Assembly (NCBI GenBank): GCA_033961575.1
Contig: CM066740.1
Location: 89,449,117-89,513,116, forward strand
Length of the DNA stretch: 64,000 bases
Origin: Aselliscus stoliczkanus
Taxonomy: Eukaryota; Chordata; Mammalia; Chiroptera; Hipposideridae
Direction of reading: 5' to 3'
Within the stretch, counting starts at the first letter, position 1. Each line of letters begins with the position of its first letter. Of the stretch, positions 22,167-34,330 are shown piece by piece. The notes beneath the pieces were generated by a model that did no database searches, was not told the origin of the DNA, and saw nothing but the letters and a program-made list of their open reading frames with translations. Made by a program: the position numbers and the translations under genes.

Positions 22167-22249
22167 TATTGGGTTGTCGGAAAGTCATGATGTATTTTTT
22201 TCTGTTTTTCGTTGCAAAAATGTGTCATGAGTTTTCCAACAACCCAATA
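22167..22249. mobile_element. 79-bp mariner-type MITE
   Basis: The core 22169-22247 begins TTGGGTTGTCGGAAA and ends with the inverse TTTTCCAACAACCCAA. It is flanked on both sides by TA (22167-22168, 22248-22249). The two arms pair along about 30 bases with few mismatches, so it is nearly all inverted repeat. It has no coding content. Confidence 0.8.
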
Positions 22250-22677
22250 CACGAGCCTACCGGAGGCTCAGACCCTGGGAAGGAAACCGGGGAAAGTGGG
22301 GATGGAGTTGGGGGAGATGGGGGGACGGGGGAGGGGGAGGTTGGTTCTGTGCATTTCCTCCAGGACAGGACCCAAATCCCAGCTCTAAGACCTGCTGTAG
22401 GACGGCTGGCCCCCACGCCAGGCTGGGCAGAGCTGCCGAACTGAGGCGGGGCCGTGGCAGAAGGAGAAGCTCGGGGCTGGGCTCTGAGTAGAGACACCTG
22501 GCCCACCAAACCTTTGCAGAGGACCACAAAGTCCCCAGGAGGGAAGTGAGACAAGAGACACAGGGGGGATTTGCACCCTCCCGCAGCTCCCAGCCCCGCA
22601 TTCCCTCCCTGACAGATAACAGAATGTTGTTTTGTTTGTGGCATCTCTGCTTCCAGGTGGAGATGCAAATGAAGAAA

Positions 22678-22726
<49 letters not shown>

Positions 22727-23942
22727 AGTTGCTTTACATAACTAGGAGGAAGCTAGAAAATTTGGGGAAACAAGAAACTGTTGCTTCTAGAGGCCTTTCC
22801 GGATGGGTGTCAAATTCAGGCCGCTACACACAAGGAAAGATTTGGGAAGACAAGAAACATAGAAACCCTTCTGGGTGTTTTAAGTATAAAAAAGATAAAG
22901 AATTATGAAGCTGGGCTTCCCTGTTGTCTGGGTTCTCATGTCAAGCCGGACTCTAACCCCAGCGGCCAAAGCAGGTGGAGGGCCTGGCCTGGACCCGGCT
23001 CTGCCAATGAACCCTGTACATATCTTTTCAGGTCACACAGTCTCCAAGACCCAGTTGTCTTCTGCTCAAATGATGGGTTGACTCTAAGGTCCTTCCCTGC
23101 AGCCCTGGGGTGCATGGCTTCGGGAAAGGGGCGCTCTCTGTGCCCTCCCAGTATCATTTATCCAGCTCTTTCTTCTCAATACCCGCTGACCCACTGCCCT
23201 TGACCCTGGGCTGCTCTGTCTGCCTCTGGCTGACCTCCCCTGCCTACCCCGGCCTTACAGGTCCCACCTGGAAGAACCAAGGACAGCCATCAACACGCTG
23301 AATCCCACCACTTCCCACTTATAACATCCACTGCCCCCACACACACACGCTGGACACGCAGGCGTCCCATTTCTGATCTGGGGTAAACGCTGCGGAAGTC
23401 ATTTTCCCACTTTTATTATTTGTGCTTCTCCCCGTAAAGCCTCTGCCATCCTGCCTTAGTACCTCAGAACCAGACTAATAACAAGGGCCACAGTGGTGAC
23501 ACAATGTCAGGGCTGAAAGGTGCTCTGACCGCCTTAAGTACTAAGTGAAACCTGGAGAGAGAGGGCAGGCACCGGTCACACACCACCGGGGGCCGCCTGC
23601 GTGTACACCTGTGTGCCCAGGTGCCAGAGGCTTTCCGCCAAACCTCTAGAATTTCTAAAACTCCAAGGCTGGTTTTTGCAATTTGAACTCTACTCTCGAC
23701 ATTGCTGGCCATGTCGGGTTTGTGCCTGCGGTCAGCAGACGGAAGCATTAATCAGCTCGCCCACTCGAGCCCACTTCACTGGCGGCTCAAAAGACCTACC
23801 GCACATCTGTGTGGTGCAGGCTGCCGCCAGGCTAGGCTCCCTTGGTACTCATTCCCGCTCAGCGAGGCCGTGAGTCATCTCCCTCCCTCTTTTCCTGTTC
23901 TAACTATTGCTCTGAGCCCAGTCTACAGAATCAGAGGTCGCA
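22250..23942. other. Intergenic, no gene seen
   Basis: It includes a GA microsatellite (22681-22725). The 22.25-22.6 kb part is G-rich and the rest is ordinary. No supported gene. Confidence 0.5.
22681..22725. repeat. GA dinucleotide repeat
   Basis: About 22 uninterrupted GA units. Confidence 0.95.
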
Positions 23943-23957
23943 TGGAATCCTTTATTT

Positions 23958-24397
23958 TTTTTTTTTAAGATTTTATTGGGGAATTGGCGGAGGGGAACAG
24001 CGTTGGGGAATCAGGGAAGGGGAACAGACAAGTTGCTGTCTTTTTGTTCTTCAGTTTAGTTGCGGAGGATGTTGCTTCACTGTTGGAATCGTCATTGCGC
24101 TCTTCCCGGATGAAGCAGATCGGTCGCTGGCCTCTGGATGTCGCTCACTGCGGCTCTTGGCAGCTCACACTGGCTGCCAGCCGCTCACGCTGGCTGCGGG
24201 CCACTCACTGTAGCCTATGGCAGCCCACTGCAGCAGGGGCTGCAGCCCACACCATCACCGGGGCTCGCACAGCCCAGCTCCAGGTGGAGCTGTTGTTAAC
24301 TGTAGAGGGCAGTGTCACTGGCCCTCATGTGGGATCCGAACCGGGGCCGCTGGCGTCCCAAAACCAGCGCTTAACCAATGCGCCACTCGGCCGGCCC
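23958..24397 (-). mobile_element. Long-form SINE, full length
   Basis: Complement of the long SINE: 'aagattttattggggaattg' at the left (tail) through the middle module to the head complement at the right. TGGAATCCTTTATTT at 23943-23957 and 24398-24412 is a 15-bp target duplication. Confidence 0.9.
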
Positions 24398-24412
24398 TGG
24401 AATCCTTTATTT

Positions 24413-25292
24413 AGTACAGAAGTTCTCTACCTGGAGAAAGGGAAAACCGCCCGCAGGGGTAGCGAGAAACAGCCCCCCACGCCACCCCCACTGGTTCAGA
24501 AAGACTAGGAGCGGTGGGGAATTCCTGGAGTTCCCAGAGGTCCCAGTGCTGACATTCGGGACTCTGCAGCACTCATTTTGTCATCGGATAACAGATGACT
24601 GGGGCTTGGGTCAAATTAGCAAACTGGGTGCAGCTGGCTGGTAAAAAGCCGAACAGCCCAGGAGAGAGCATCCCAGCTCCTCGCTGTGTTGCACCTTCGC
24701 TGAACGCTGTCTGCCTTGTGTCCACTAGGTGGTGCGGCACGCCTTAGCCAGCAACTCTCTCAGGCCCTCGGCCTTTCATTGGTACCCACCCGAGATTAAC
24801 ATGACAGTCCGGAAATTACCCTAAGTGAAGGCCTGTAGCTTCACCAAATATCGCAGAGTCGTAATGTTTTCATTTGGACTAAGTTAGGCTGAATTTCACA
24901 GAAAAACGAATCAGTGACTTCCACAAGAGAGAAGTTTGTTTTTATGTAAAAAACAGCCCTGGGCTCATATAGGAGCTCCACGAAGATGTCCAAGACACAG
25001 CCTCCTTCCTCTTTACCGCAGCCACCTAGGATGTGGCCCTCAGCTTCCTAGTCCAAAAAGACTGCTAGAGCTCCAGCCATCGCGTCTGAGTGCCCAGCTA
25101 TAGGGCAGAGGAAGGGAGAGACAGGCATGGCCCCAGGCTTTAAGGAGTGTTCCTGGAATTCTCACATCCCTTCTACTGGGAACCAGAGTCCTTGACCTGA
25201 GCATTGCTACCCCCAAGTAATTTCAGGGTTCAGTTTGGAAGAAGAATGTGAGAATGGAGAGCTGAAAGCAACGAGCAATGCTGACCACGTCT
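24413..25292. other. Intergenic with CTCF-like motif
   Basis: Unique-looking and without a gene. A strong CTCF-like motif lies at 24722-24736. Confidence 0.5.
24722..24736 (+). promoter_or_regulatory. CTCF-like motif
   Basis: CCACTAGGTGGTGCG is a close match to the CTCF core and has the same orientation as the motif at 17279. Inferred from sequence only. Confidence 0.55.
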
Positions 25293-25375
25293 TATTAGGT
25301 TGGCGCAAAGGTAATTGAAGTTTTTGCAATTATTTATAAACTTTTAAACTGCAATTACTTTTGCACCAACCTATA
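25293..25375. mobile_element. MADE1-like mariner MITE
   Basis: The core from 25295 begins TTAGGTTGGCGCAAAGGTAA and ends with the inverse TTACTTTTGCACCAACCTA at 25373. TA lies on both sides. The arms pair over nearly the whole length and form a long hairpin. The ends match what I recall of MADE1/Hsmar1 in primates, the source of the miR-548 family. It has no coding content. Confidence 0.8.
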
Positions 25376-25419
25376 TTTTATGCCACTAGAAATTCCTTTA
25401 TACCCGCAGAGCATATTGT

Positions 25420-26060
25420 GCAGCCCCTGGAAACCAGGATGACTGACGCCTCCCTCGGTGCCTACCCTGTAGTTCATATGACTGCCATATGTATGTCCCA
25501 TATCCAGGTTTTTCTCCTAAATTCCAAGACCTGCACATCCATCTGACCGTCCTACAAGAATCTCACAGCTGACACCTCCAAGCCACCTCCCCACCTCCCC
25601 TCCACCTGCTTTTTCCCCTGTGCTCTGCAGCCCTGGGTTCCCACCATTGCATCCCTGCCACCTAAGCCAAGAACCAGGGAGCCATCCTGGACACTCCCCT
25701 GCCCCCACACAAACTCTCTGTCTCTTTTCCCGTAGACCCCAGCTTCTTAACACTTCTTGAATCGATCCCGCCTTCCCACAGTGATTTCTTCAGGCCTGAG
25801 GTGTGGCCTGGGTCTCAGCTCCTCAGGCCGTCCTCAGCGTTACTCCAGAGGGACCGCTCTAAGATCCAAATCAAACCGTCGCCCTCCTGATTAAGCCTCA
25901 GTAGCTCCCCACTGTCCTTGGGGAGAAATCTGAACTCTTTACCATGGTCTGTCAGGACCTCCAGGACCCACCTGTCCTTGCCTCACAGCCTCATCCCACA
26001 GTGCTCAGCACCCCTTCCTGCCTTCAAGAGGGCCAGCCCCGTGGGTCCCTTTGGCATTTG
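25420..26060. repeat. Ancient interspersed repeat, family uncertain
   Basis: Phrases such as 'agccatcctggacactcccc', 'cctgattaagcctcagtagc' and 'ctttaccatggtctgtcagg' follow the order of a common old mammalian repeat. I recognise the style but cannot name the family with confidence. Confidence 0.5.
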
Positions 26061-26259
26061 CTGAGCTTCTGTGGTGCCCCAGCTCTGGACCACACTACAG
26101 AGAGGGGGTGTCAGGGCCCCAACCCTCAATGTACCCATGCCTTAGCCCCCATCCCTGAGGAAAGAACTGGAAATCGGGGTGGGAATGCAAAGACATCCCC
26201 TCCCTGGTGGCTTGGGTACGACAGGGGTGTGGCTGGGGGTGGAGGGCGTCTGGCAGAGA

Positions 26260-26400
26260 CCTGAGCCCAACTGATGCGGCAGAGTGAGCCAGGCAAGGAG
26301 GGAAGGACTCGGATGGAGGGTGACAGCTTGAGCAGAGGCCCAGAGAAGAGAAGCATCATGCTCTGAGCGGGGAGGTGCGGCAGCCCAGCGGGAGGGCGGA
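26260..26400. repeat. L2-like remnant
   Basis: 'gagccaggcaaggagggaag' and 'gcttgagcagaggcccagag' resemble the 3' part of L2 elements. Weak. Confidence 0.4.
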
Positions 26401-27519
26401 AGCTGCTGGCTCAGGCTAGGAGAGAGCGATGACCTTGAGATCTACTCCCCGGTGATGGGGCCCTTGGCAGGGCCCTCTGCAGGGCAGGGCGCCATGCCAT
26501 CTGCAACTGTACAAGCTCGCCATGGTGACAGCCAGGAGCATGGGTTTGGGAGGAACCAGAGTGGAGGCAGAGAGAACATTTAAAACTCTGGAAATATTCA
26601 GAGAGATGATAAGGCACTAAATCAGGGCAGGGGTGGGAGAGTTAGAACCAAGAGGCAGATTCTAGAACATTCCAGGAGGCAAAGCACCAGGATATATTGA
26701 CGGGATGCAGAAAAGGAAGGAGGCAAAGCAGCTTGTGGAGCTTCAAGCCTGGTATGGAGATGGTACCAGCACCTTAGAGAGGGACCCAGGCAGGAGGTGG
26801 TGGAGGAGGGAACAGGGTCGGGGACCGGTTAATGAATGGGGGGGTCAGGGCCCCGGGCACATGGAGATGGGGGGTGGGGCCACCAAGACAGAGGGTACGC
26901 ACTGGCGGAGGAGGTGAGGCAGGCCCTGGTCCTCTAGGGGACATGTCTTTCACATGCCACCTTCTCCTGAGAGCCTCTCACTTTAGCTCCTATTCACCAC
27001 TAATAACCATCAATTTGTTTTACTTAGGACCTTTCTGGTTTCAAGTGATAAAGACCCAGCCTGAACAAGATTAAGGAAAAAGTGATCTGCTTTGAAAAGC
27101 TGTTTAGGCACCGCTCCCAGTATAACGGACCAGGCCCTGGAGAGGGACATTTTCTGCTGGGACTTCAAGAGCAAGTGGGCCAGGGCTGGCCCACCTGCAG
27201 AGGTTAATGTCCAGGCCCCATGCCTGAGCCCTCTGTGGTTGCGTTCAACCTCATCTGGGGGAGCTCCCCACATGTGTCCTCAGCCTGAGAGGAGGTGAGT
27301 CTGTCCTCAGGGCCAGTTTGCAAACTCCCCAGGACACCTGTTTCCTGGGATCAATGGACCATGGGGCAGTGGGCAAGATCTATAAGAACTCTGCAGCTCA
27401 AACTCAACTTCCTGGTTGGAGTGCAGAAGGCAGTGCCCGGAAGACTGTTCCAGGCACAAAGAAAGCAATGGACGGGCTGTAAGTGCAGATACCTCCTTCA
27501 GAAGCCTCCTCGTCAGGCT
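26401..27519. other. Intergenic, no gene seen
   Basis: G/A-rich in part (26.7-26.9 kb). A possible old repeat lies near 27.02-27.2 kb. No gene is supported. Confidence 0.45.
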
Positions 27520-27700
27520 GATTTCCTCCCTCCCCCTTCTCTGTCTCCCTCTTTCTCTCCCCCCTTTCTCTTTTTCTCTCTCTTGTTCCCTTCCTCTCTC
27601 TCTCCCTGTCTCTGTATCTCTCCCACTCTCCCTCTCCCATTCCCTCCCCCTCCTGTATCTCTGTCTCCGTTTCTTCTCCCTCCCTGACCCCCATGTCTCA
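27520..27700. repeat. CT-rich polypyrimidine tract
   Basis: About 180 bases of nearly uninterrupted C and T on the plus strand with CTCT and CCCT units. Confidence 0.85.
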
Positions 27701-28369
27701 TCTCATCATGACCCACCCCCACCCCCCACCCCTGTCCCGGGATTCCTCTGCTTCCTCCAATCAGATCTCACTCTCTCCCTCCTTTTCCAGCCCTGTTTTC
27801 CTCTAGATTTTGAGGCCTTCACACACTTGCCACATTTTTGCTCCTCCATGACATTTAAGGTCCCCATGGTTACCTATGTCCAGAGCTAAACAAAACGCTG
27901 ATGTAGACAGGGCCTGGCCAGTGCCAAACACTGCAGGCTGTTACCTCCAATCCTGGGCATTCTGTTTGTACTAACGCAGCCAAAGACGGCACTAGCTTTC
28001 TTGGCAGCCTTGTCACAGCTGAGTCACACTGAGTTTTTTGTTTCCATAAAACATGTTTTAAAGATTATAAAAGTAATCATGTGCTCATTAGAGAAAAATT
28101 TGAAAACAGAAAAATATAAAGGAGACCATTAAAAAGTCACCTATAATCCCTCATTTCAATGTATTTCTCTTCAGTCTCTTATTTATGCAGATTTAAAAAT
28201 AGTTTAAAACAAATGTTGACTTAGTTTGTATATAGCTTTCATTTAATGTTTTATCATTGCATATCATTAAAAACCCTGTGAAACTTTTCCTGTGTCAGTG
28301 ATATTCCTTTTATGGGTTACTAATCCAATAGCTGACAATTACTACTCTCTGCTTTTCTGGATTATTCAT
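27701..28369. other. Intergenic, probable old repeat
   Basis: The AT-rich stretch near 28.03-28.3 kb reads like an ancient interspersed repeat that I cannot name. No gene. Confidence 0.4.
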
Positions 28370-28540
28370 TTGACAACCTAGATGTGGCTTCCCCAGCAAG
28401 TAGGCATGGTTATTTTTCCCCGTTTTGCAAATGAAGAAACTGATGCTTAGAGAAGTTAAATAACTTGTCATAGCCACCCAGCTAGTAAATGGCAGGTTCC
28501 AGTTTTGAACCCAAGACAGCCTTATTCACTGCCAACGTTC
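28370..28540 (+). mobile_element. MIR SINE
   Basis: The core 'ttttgcaaatgaagaaactg', 'gcttagagaagttaaataac' and 'ttttgaacccaagacagcc' follows the MIR order. Confidence 0.85.
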
Positions 28541-28849
28541 TCTCCAGGCCATCCGTCCTCCAACCTGCACACCATATCACACAGGTGTGCCCAGGCGATG
28601 TCTGTGTGTAATAGAAAGACATCACCACTCTCCACTTGGGCTAAGATATGTCCCTCCAGGACCGTGATGGAAGATGCTTCCCATGAGTAGGGACATCCTA
28701 TATATAAAACACCATTTTAATTTAAAAAACACTTCCATCATGAAACTGCAGTGTGGAGCCAATGGCTGACAAGTGGCCACGCCTTGTGGGCTGGGCGAAT
28801 GGGATAGACATCCCTTCCCGGAAAGGAGTCACAGAGTAAGTCCAAAAAC

Positions 28850-30640
28850 TAGAATCTGAATGGAACTGCCTCAACTTTTAAAGGCTGTATATCAAAACCC
28901 ACAGCAAACATCATACCTAATGGAAAAACTTTAGAAACATTCCCATTAAGATTGGCAACAAGATAAGGATGCCTATTAACACTGCTGTGGAGGTCCTGGC
29001 CAATATTATAAAACAAGAAAAAGAAACGAGGCATAAGAGTTGAAAGGAAAGAGATTAAAATGTCATTATTTGAAGACAATATGATGATCTACATAGAAAT
29101 ATAAACAAATGATTATAACTAATAAAAGCGTTGTTGAATGGATGTAAGATCAACTTACAAAAATCAATAACACTTTCTCTATACCAAAATAACCATCTAG
29201 AGTATATAACAGAAAATAAGATACCATTCATAATAGCAACAAAAGCTATAAAATACCTGAAATATAACAAAAATTACATCATCCTCAATGGAGGAAATTT
29301 TTACGTCCTATTTAATGAGATAAAAGATCTAAGTAAATGAAATAATCCATATTGTTGGATGGGACAACTTAATATAAAAATGTCACTTCCACCCAAGTAT
29401 TATCACAATTATAATCCTAATCAAATTCCAACTGTTTTTTGTTTTGTTTTGTTTTTTACCATGGCTCCCTGTATTATTGTTCCGGGACCAATTGTGCTTT
29501 TTTTAGGAACTCAAACTTATTCTAAAATTTATAAGGAAAAGTAAAAGTTCCCAAAATAATAAGATAATTTTAAAAAAGAAGAGCAAAGAGAAATTGATTT
29601 TATCAGATATGAAGGCATATTCAAAAGTCATAGTAATAAAACAGTAAAGTTGTGGCACCTTAAACCAAAATAGAGAGCTCAGATGTACACCCCTGTATAT
29701 TTGAGAATTTGGTTCATGAGAGAGAAGTCAGTATAGAAAGAAGAATGTTTAGCAAATGATTGTTGGGAAAACTAGATCTTTATATTGGGGGAATGGGAGG
29801 CTGGATTACTATTGTACCTCATATACAAAGGTGGGTTCCAGGTGAATTGAAGATCTAAATGAAAAAGATACAAAGCTAAGAGGCAAAAAAATGTACAATG
29901 ATTTGTTTGATACCTGAGGTTGAATTCAGGGAAGATTTTATAAATAAGATTTTTCCCCCTTCAAGAGCCCAATATAAAAGACTCAGACATTAAAAAGCAG
30001 TTCCACATACAGAGAATTAGAAAGTTACCATGCATGCCCAGAGAAAGGCTCAGAAAAGATCTGAGAGGGCATTAAGCTTGCACCTCAGGCTGATCCTTGG
30101 CACACAGAGAGCCTGCAACAATAAAAACTAAATAATGAAGAACAGCAAATCCTGGGAGACAGGTCAGTGACTGCCAACGTTACCACATTGGTAGATTGAA
30201 ATGTCCAGTGTTCAATAACAACCACAACAACAGAAGCACAGGGCATACAATGAAACAGGAAAGTATGGTCCATTCACAGGGAAAAAATAATTCAACACAA
30301 ACCATCCCTGAAAAGGACCCAATGGCAAACATGGAGGCAAAGACTTTAAAATGAGTGTCTCAAAGATGCTTGGAAGACTAAAGGAAGATGTGGAGGAAGT
30401 CAGCAAAAATATGTGTGAATAAAATGGAAAAGCATCACAAGGGGGATTCTGGCAATGACTTCTTGGCTATAAACAAAGGCACCGGTAACAAAAAAAATAT
30501 ATAGACACATGGGACTTCAGGAGAACTTAAGATTTTTGTGCATCGAAAGACACCATCAACAGAGTAAAAAGGCAACCTGAAGAATGGGAGAAAATATTTC
30601 TAGATCCTGTACCCAATAAGGAATTAATATCTTTTTTTCT
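28850..30640 (+). mobile_element. L1 ORF2 (reverse transcriptase region), degraded
   Basis: Sense L1 ORF2 text. It includes 'cacagcaaacatcataccta', 'gatgcctattaacactgctg' and later 'gacaccatcaacagagtaaa' with 'gagaaaatatttctagatcc'. The frame is broken repeatedly and the longest surviving frame is about 70 residues, so it is dead. Confidence 0.8.
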
Positions 30641-32827
30641 TAGTCTTTATGATTTACTGTTTTCATCTGAATTTTCACCAAAGATATGAGTTATATTTAT
30701 GATCAGAAGAAAACTGAGAGGTAACCCCAGGAGATGACCACCAAGGAGCATAATAGATGCACCACCATGTAAATTGGCCACATTCTAGAGTCTGGTTCTC
30801 AGCTTTGCTAACTCAGAAACTCCACCTAAAACCTGTATTACTGAGTCATATGTTCTGCCATAAATAGTGGAAAGCCCTATTTTGGCTTAAACAGATAAGT
30901 GCTTATTATTGTAACAACGTGCAGAGGAAAGCAATTCAGGGCTGGTGCAGCCACTCATGGACGCCATCAAGGAGCCAGCCGTCCTCTGTCTTTTTTCTCT
31001 GACATCCTTGGGAGTGACTTTTGTCCTCATTGACACAAAACGGCTACTCTACTTCTAGGCCTCACATCCATGTTCTAGGTAGACAGAAGAAAGAAGGGCA
31101 GAAACAGTTTCTTCTATTAAGGCTTTACTTTTGTTATCCAGAAAAAGGAACACACTCCCTAGGGACTCCCACTTACATTGTATGGGCCAGAACTGTGACA
31201 CATGGCTACCTTTAGCTACAAGGGAATCCGGGGAAGTGAGTATTTTTTGCTGGACACATGAGACTCAATAAGGAAGAATGGAAAACAGATAGGATGGCAA
31301 CTCTCAGGGAGGCACAGCTCGTGGGTAGTCATTCTATCAGGGCATGGTTGGCATTCCCCAATTTACAATCTACTGAGATATTAACCAGACACCAATGTAT
31401 TCATTCTCAGTGCAAAGAATCCCATTTCAGTGGCCAGGATTCTCATGTTTCCCACCAGGACACCCTCCTCCCCAGTATCAGGGAGCCAGGGAATGAAATT
31501 ATTGACCTAAACATTCCTTGGTGAACACAGAATCAGATGCAAGCCAGGCAGCTACTATTGGAGGCCATTTCACCCAAGCTGTGAAGAGAACTGATGACTC
31601 TCCCACCTAACTGCTCACATCACTCACATTCAACATCCTAGTCGCCCTATAGCAGTGGACACGCACTGTCAACTTTCATCTCTCTGACTCCCCATTCTGT
31701 GTTGCATCTATGCCCAAATCCCCTTTTCTCCTGTCACATTGTTTCTTTAGCTCTGTTAATGACATCTCTTTGGCTTGTGTTTGGCCCACACGTGCTCTGT
31801 CTCTTACCATTTGTGTTGATTTTATTGATTAAGCTTTCAGAGTCTTGAGGGACCCCTATTTCCTCCCCACAGGGGTGACCAAGGGCCGAAGTTCTGCAGG
31901 CTAACGGCACCAGTGGCTTCAGGCCACAGTGAGGGCTGCCGTGCCGTTTGCGGTCAGCATCTCAAGATTACATCCTACAAGCAGTGGCTGAAACGTTGGG
32001 GATTGTTCTGCCCGGAGAAGAAGACGTTGAGGAGAACAGAGCATCTGCTTAATAGATCAAGTCACTGTCAAGAGGCTGGGCTGCTGGGGCTGCCAAAAGA
32101 AGAAATGATGGAAGACCAATGGATGGAAGTTGCAAAAAGACAAGTTTGTCCTTAAAATAGACATTATCCAATAAATCAGAATACGTTCCGTTCCTGCCCA
32201 GTGGTCCATCCAGCTGGGATGCGGTGGGGGTCGGGGGGTTGTGCACATTCAGTGACTATTCCAAGAGTAAAGAATTTATATTTATCACTAGCCCTGGTTC
32301 TTTCCCACTCGCCTAAAAACAGAATTTTTTAGTGCTCTAACCTATTTCTTGTTTCCCTTGTTTTTCTGAGATATTTTTACAGTCTCCTAGAAACATCTTT
32401 CCTGCTGCCAGCCTCAGCACCACATCCTCTGGGTGATCCCTCCCCTCAATCCTGGCCTGAGTCTGAAAGTGTGAAAAACCATTCTCCTGATAGTACAGCG
32501 GAGGCAATGTTGGGATACAATGAATGAATTATTGGGAGGTAATAATTCAAAGGCAAGATTATCATGTTTATGGAGTAAAGAACTGAGATGAGTGAGTAAA
32601 TAGTGTCCCCCCAATATCCCTGTGCTTCCTTACATTTCCCAGCCTCCCCTGTGTTTAGGTGGGGCCGTGGGGACAGCTCCAACCAAGGCACAAATTGCTG
32701 ATGTACCTCTTCCAGCTCCACATGGCAGCAACTGTTCAGACCACGTGTTGACAGGACAGAACCACAGATGTAAGCTACTGGATCCCTGTCACAGCACGGA
32801 GCTGAGATGCCAAATTTTGCACTAACA
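30641..32827. other. Intergenic, old repeat remnants
   Basis: 30.87-31.25 kb resembles a common ancient repeat (phrase 'tgacacatggctacctttag'), family not named. The rest shows nothing that I can identify. No gene. Confidence 0.4.
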
Positions 32828-32841
32828 AGAAACAAACCACG

Positions 32842-33288
32842 GGGCCGGCCGAGTGACGCATTGGTTAAGCGCTGGTTTTGGGATGCCAGCGGCCCCGGTT
32901 CGGATCCCACATGAGGGCCAGTGACACTGCCCTCTACAGCTAACAACAGCTCCACCTGGAGCTGGGCTGTGCGAGCCCCGGTGATGGTGTGGGCTGCAGC
33001 CCCTGCTGCAGTGGGCTGCCATAGGCTACAGTGAGTGGCCAGCAGCCAGCGTGAGTGGCTGGCAGCCAAGCGTGAGCTGCCAATAGCCGCGATGAGCGAC
33101 ATCCAGAGGCCAGCGACCGATCTGCCTCATCCGGGAAGAGCACAATGACGATACCAACAGTGAAGCAACGTCCTCCGCAACTAAACTGAAGAACAAGAAG
33201 ATAGCAACTTGTCTGTTCCCCTTCCCCGATTCCCCAACGCTGTTCCCCTCCACCAAACCCCAATAAAATCTTTAAAAAAAAAAAAAAA
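32842..33288 (+). mobile_element. Long-form SINE, full length
   Basis: Head, middle and VES-like tail all present. AGAAACAAACCACGG before it and AGAAAGAAACCACGG after the A-tail are the target duplication. It differs from the other long copies only by scattered changes and small indels. Confidence 0.9.
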
Positions 33289-33394
33289 AGAAAGAAACCA
33301 CGGTTGTGTTAAGCCTCTGAGATTTGGGGGTTTGCCTGCCCTGTCAGCTAGCACCGCTTAACCTAACTAATGATTTGCCAAGCTTTTTCACATA

Positions 33395-33545
33395 CCTTTT
33401 AAATTTTCATAACCCTATATGCGGAGGTAATATCATCCCCACTTTATAGATGCAGTAACTGAGATTCTGAGACTATGCAGTGTCCAAAGGTCACACAACC
33501 AGCACATACTGGAACTCATATTTGAACCCAAATCTGTCTAACTCC
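33395..33545 (+). mobile_element. MIR SINE
   Basis: The core phrases 'ccccactttatagatgcagt', 'ccaaaggtcacacaaccagc' and 'tttgaacccaaatctgtcta' are in MIR order. Confidence 0.85.
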
Positions 33546-33689
33546 AAAGTAAATGTTTCGACCGTCCATTTCTTAAAAGAGTGCAATCCCCAGGTGATTT
33601 TTGGGATTCCTTCTCCTCCCCTAAACCCTGCTCCACACTTTCCTATCACCACTGAGTGGGGAAAAGTAGAAGTCAAACAAATTCAATTT

Positions 33690-34030
33690 AAAAAAAGGTT
33701 TATAAGGTTAATTTTTGGTGCAGTGAATCTGTTAAATTTAATGAAGCAATGGTTCAAGAAAGAGATGGTGAGGAAACAGAATGATAAGAAAAGCAAGCTG
33801 TCAAAATTTCAGAAAGGGTAGAATCAAAAACAAAATCATCACAGAAATGAAGATAAAACTGGAAACAGCTCAAGAGAGCGTGGACATCTCAGTACAGAGA
33901 GGGACACAGACGACATTAGTTAGAATGAAAAGCAAAACAAATGGCAAATAAAGGGAGAAAATGCATGAAGATCAAAGAGCTCCAACTTACATACAATTGG
34001 AGTGTCTGAAGAAGAAAAACAAATATTTAA
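33690..34030 (+). repeat. L1/HAL1-like remnant
   Basis: A-rich sequence reading like the ORF1 region of an old L1 or HAL1. Tentative. Confidence 0.35.
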
Positions 34031-34079
34031 AGAAGAAATTCATTTGCATGTCAAGAATGAGATAAAGCATGTTTTTCTG

Positions 34080-34330
34080 TTTAATGGCCATTTGGCGTTC
34101 CTCTGTTGTAATCAACTTGTTCTATTATTCTTTTACCCACTTTTTTTAGTTTGTTGGCCTTTTTCTTATTGATTTGCAGGGATTCTTTGTACATCTAAAT
34201 GTGAGTCTTTGGCAGGCCATATGCGTTGCAAGTATCTTCTTCCATTACCTGTGGCTTTTTACTCCCTTAGAGATGTATTTTTTTAATAAACTTTTAATTT
34301 TGAAATAATTTTAGATTTACAGGAAAGTTG
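34080..34330 (-). mobile_element. L1 fragment
   Basis: Complement of L1 ORF2-end text: 'aatggccatttggcgttcct' and 'ctttggcaggccatatgcgt'. Confidence 0.6.

Noticed and set aside
28696..28858. Possible Helitron start (TCCTATATATAAAA after an A)
   Set aside because: The 5' end is suggestive, but the CTAG downstream lacks the expected preceding hairpin and no known Helitron interior is recognisable.
32446..33102. 218-residue frame with relatives at 18995-19300, 23984-24508 and 39770-40060
   Set aside because: The similar peptides are simply translations of the long-form SINE in several copies. They stay open because the copies are young, not because of selection for protein.
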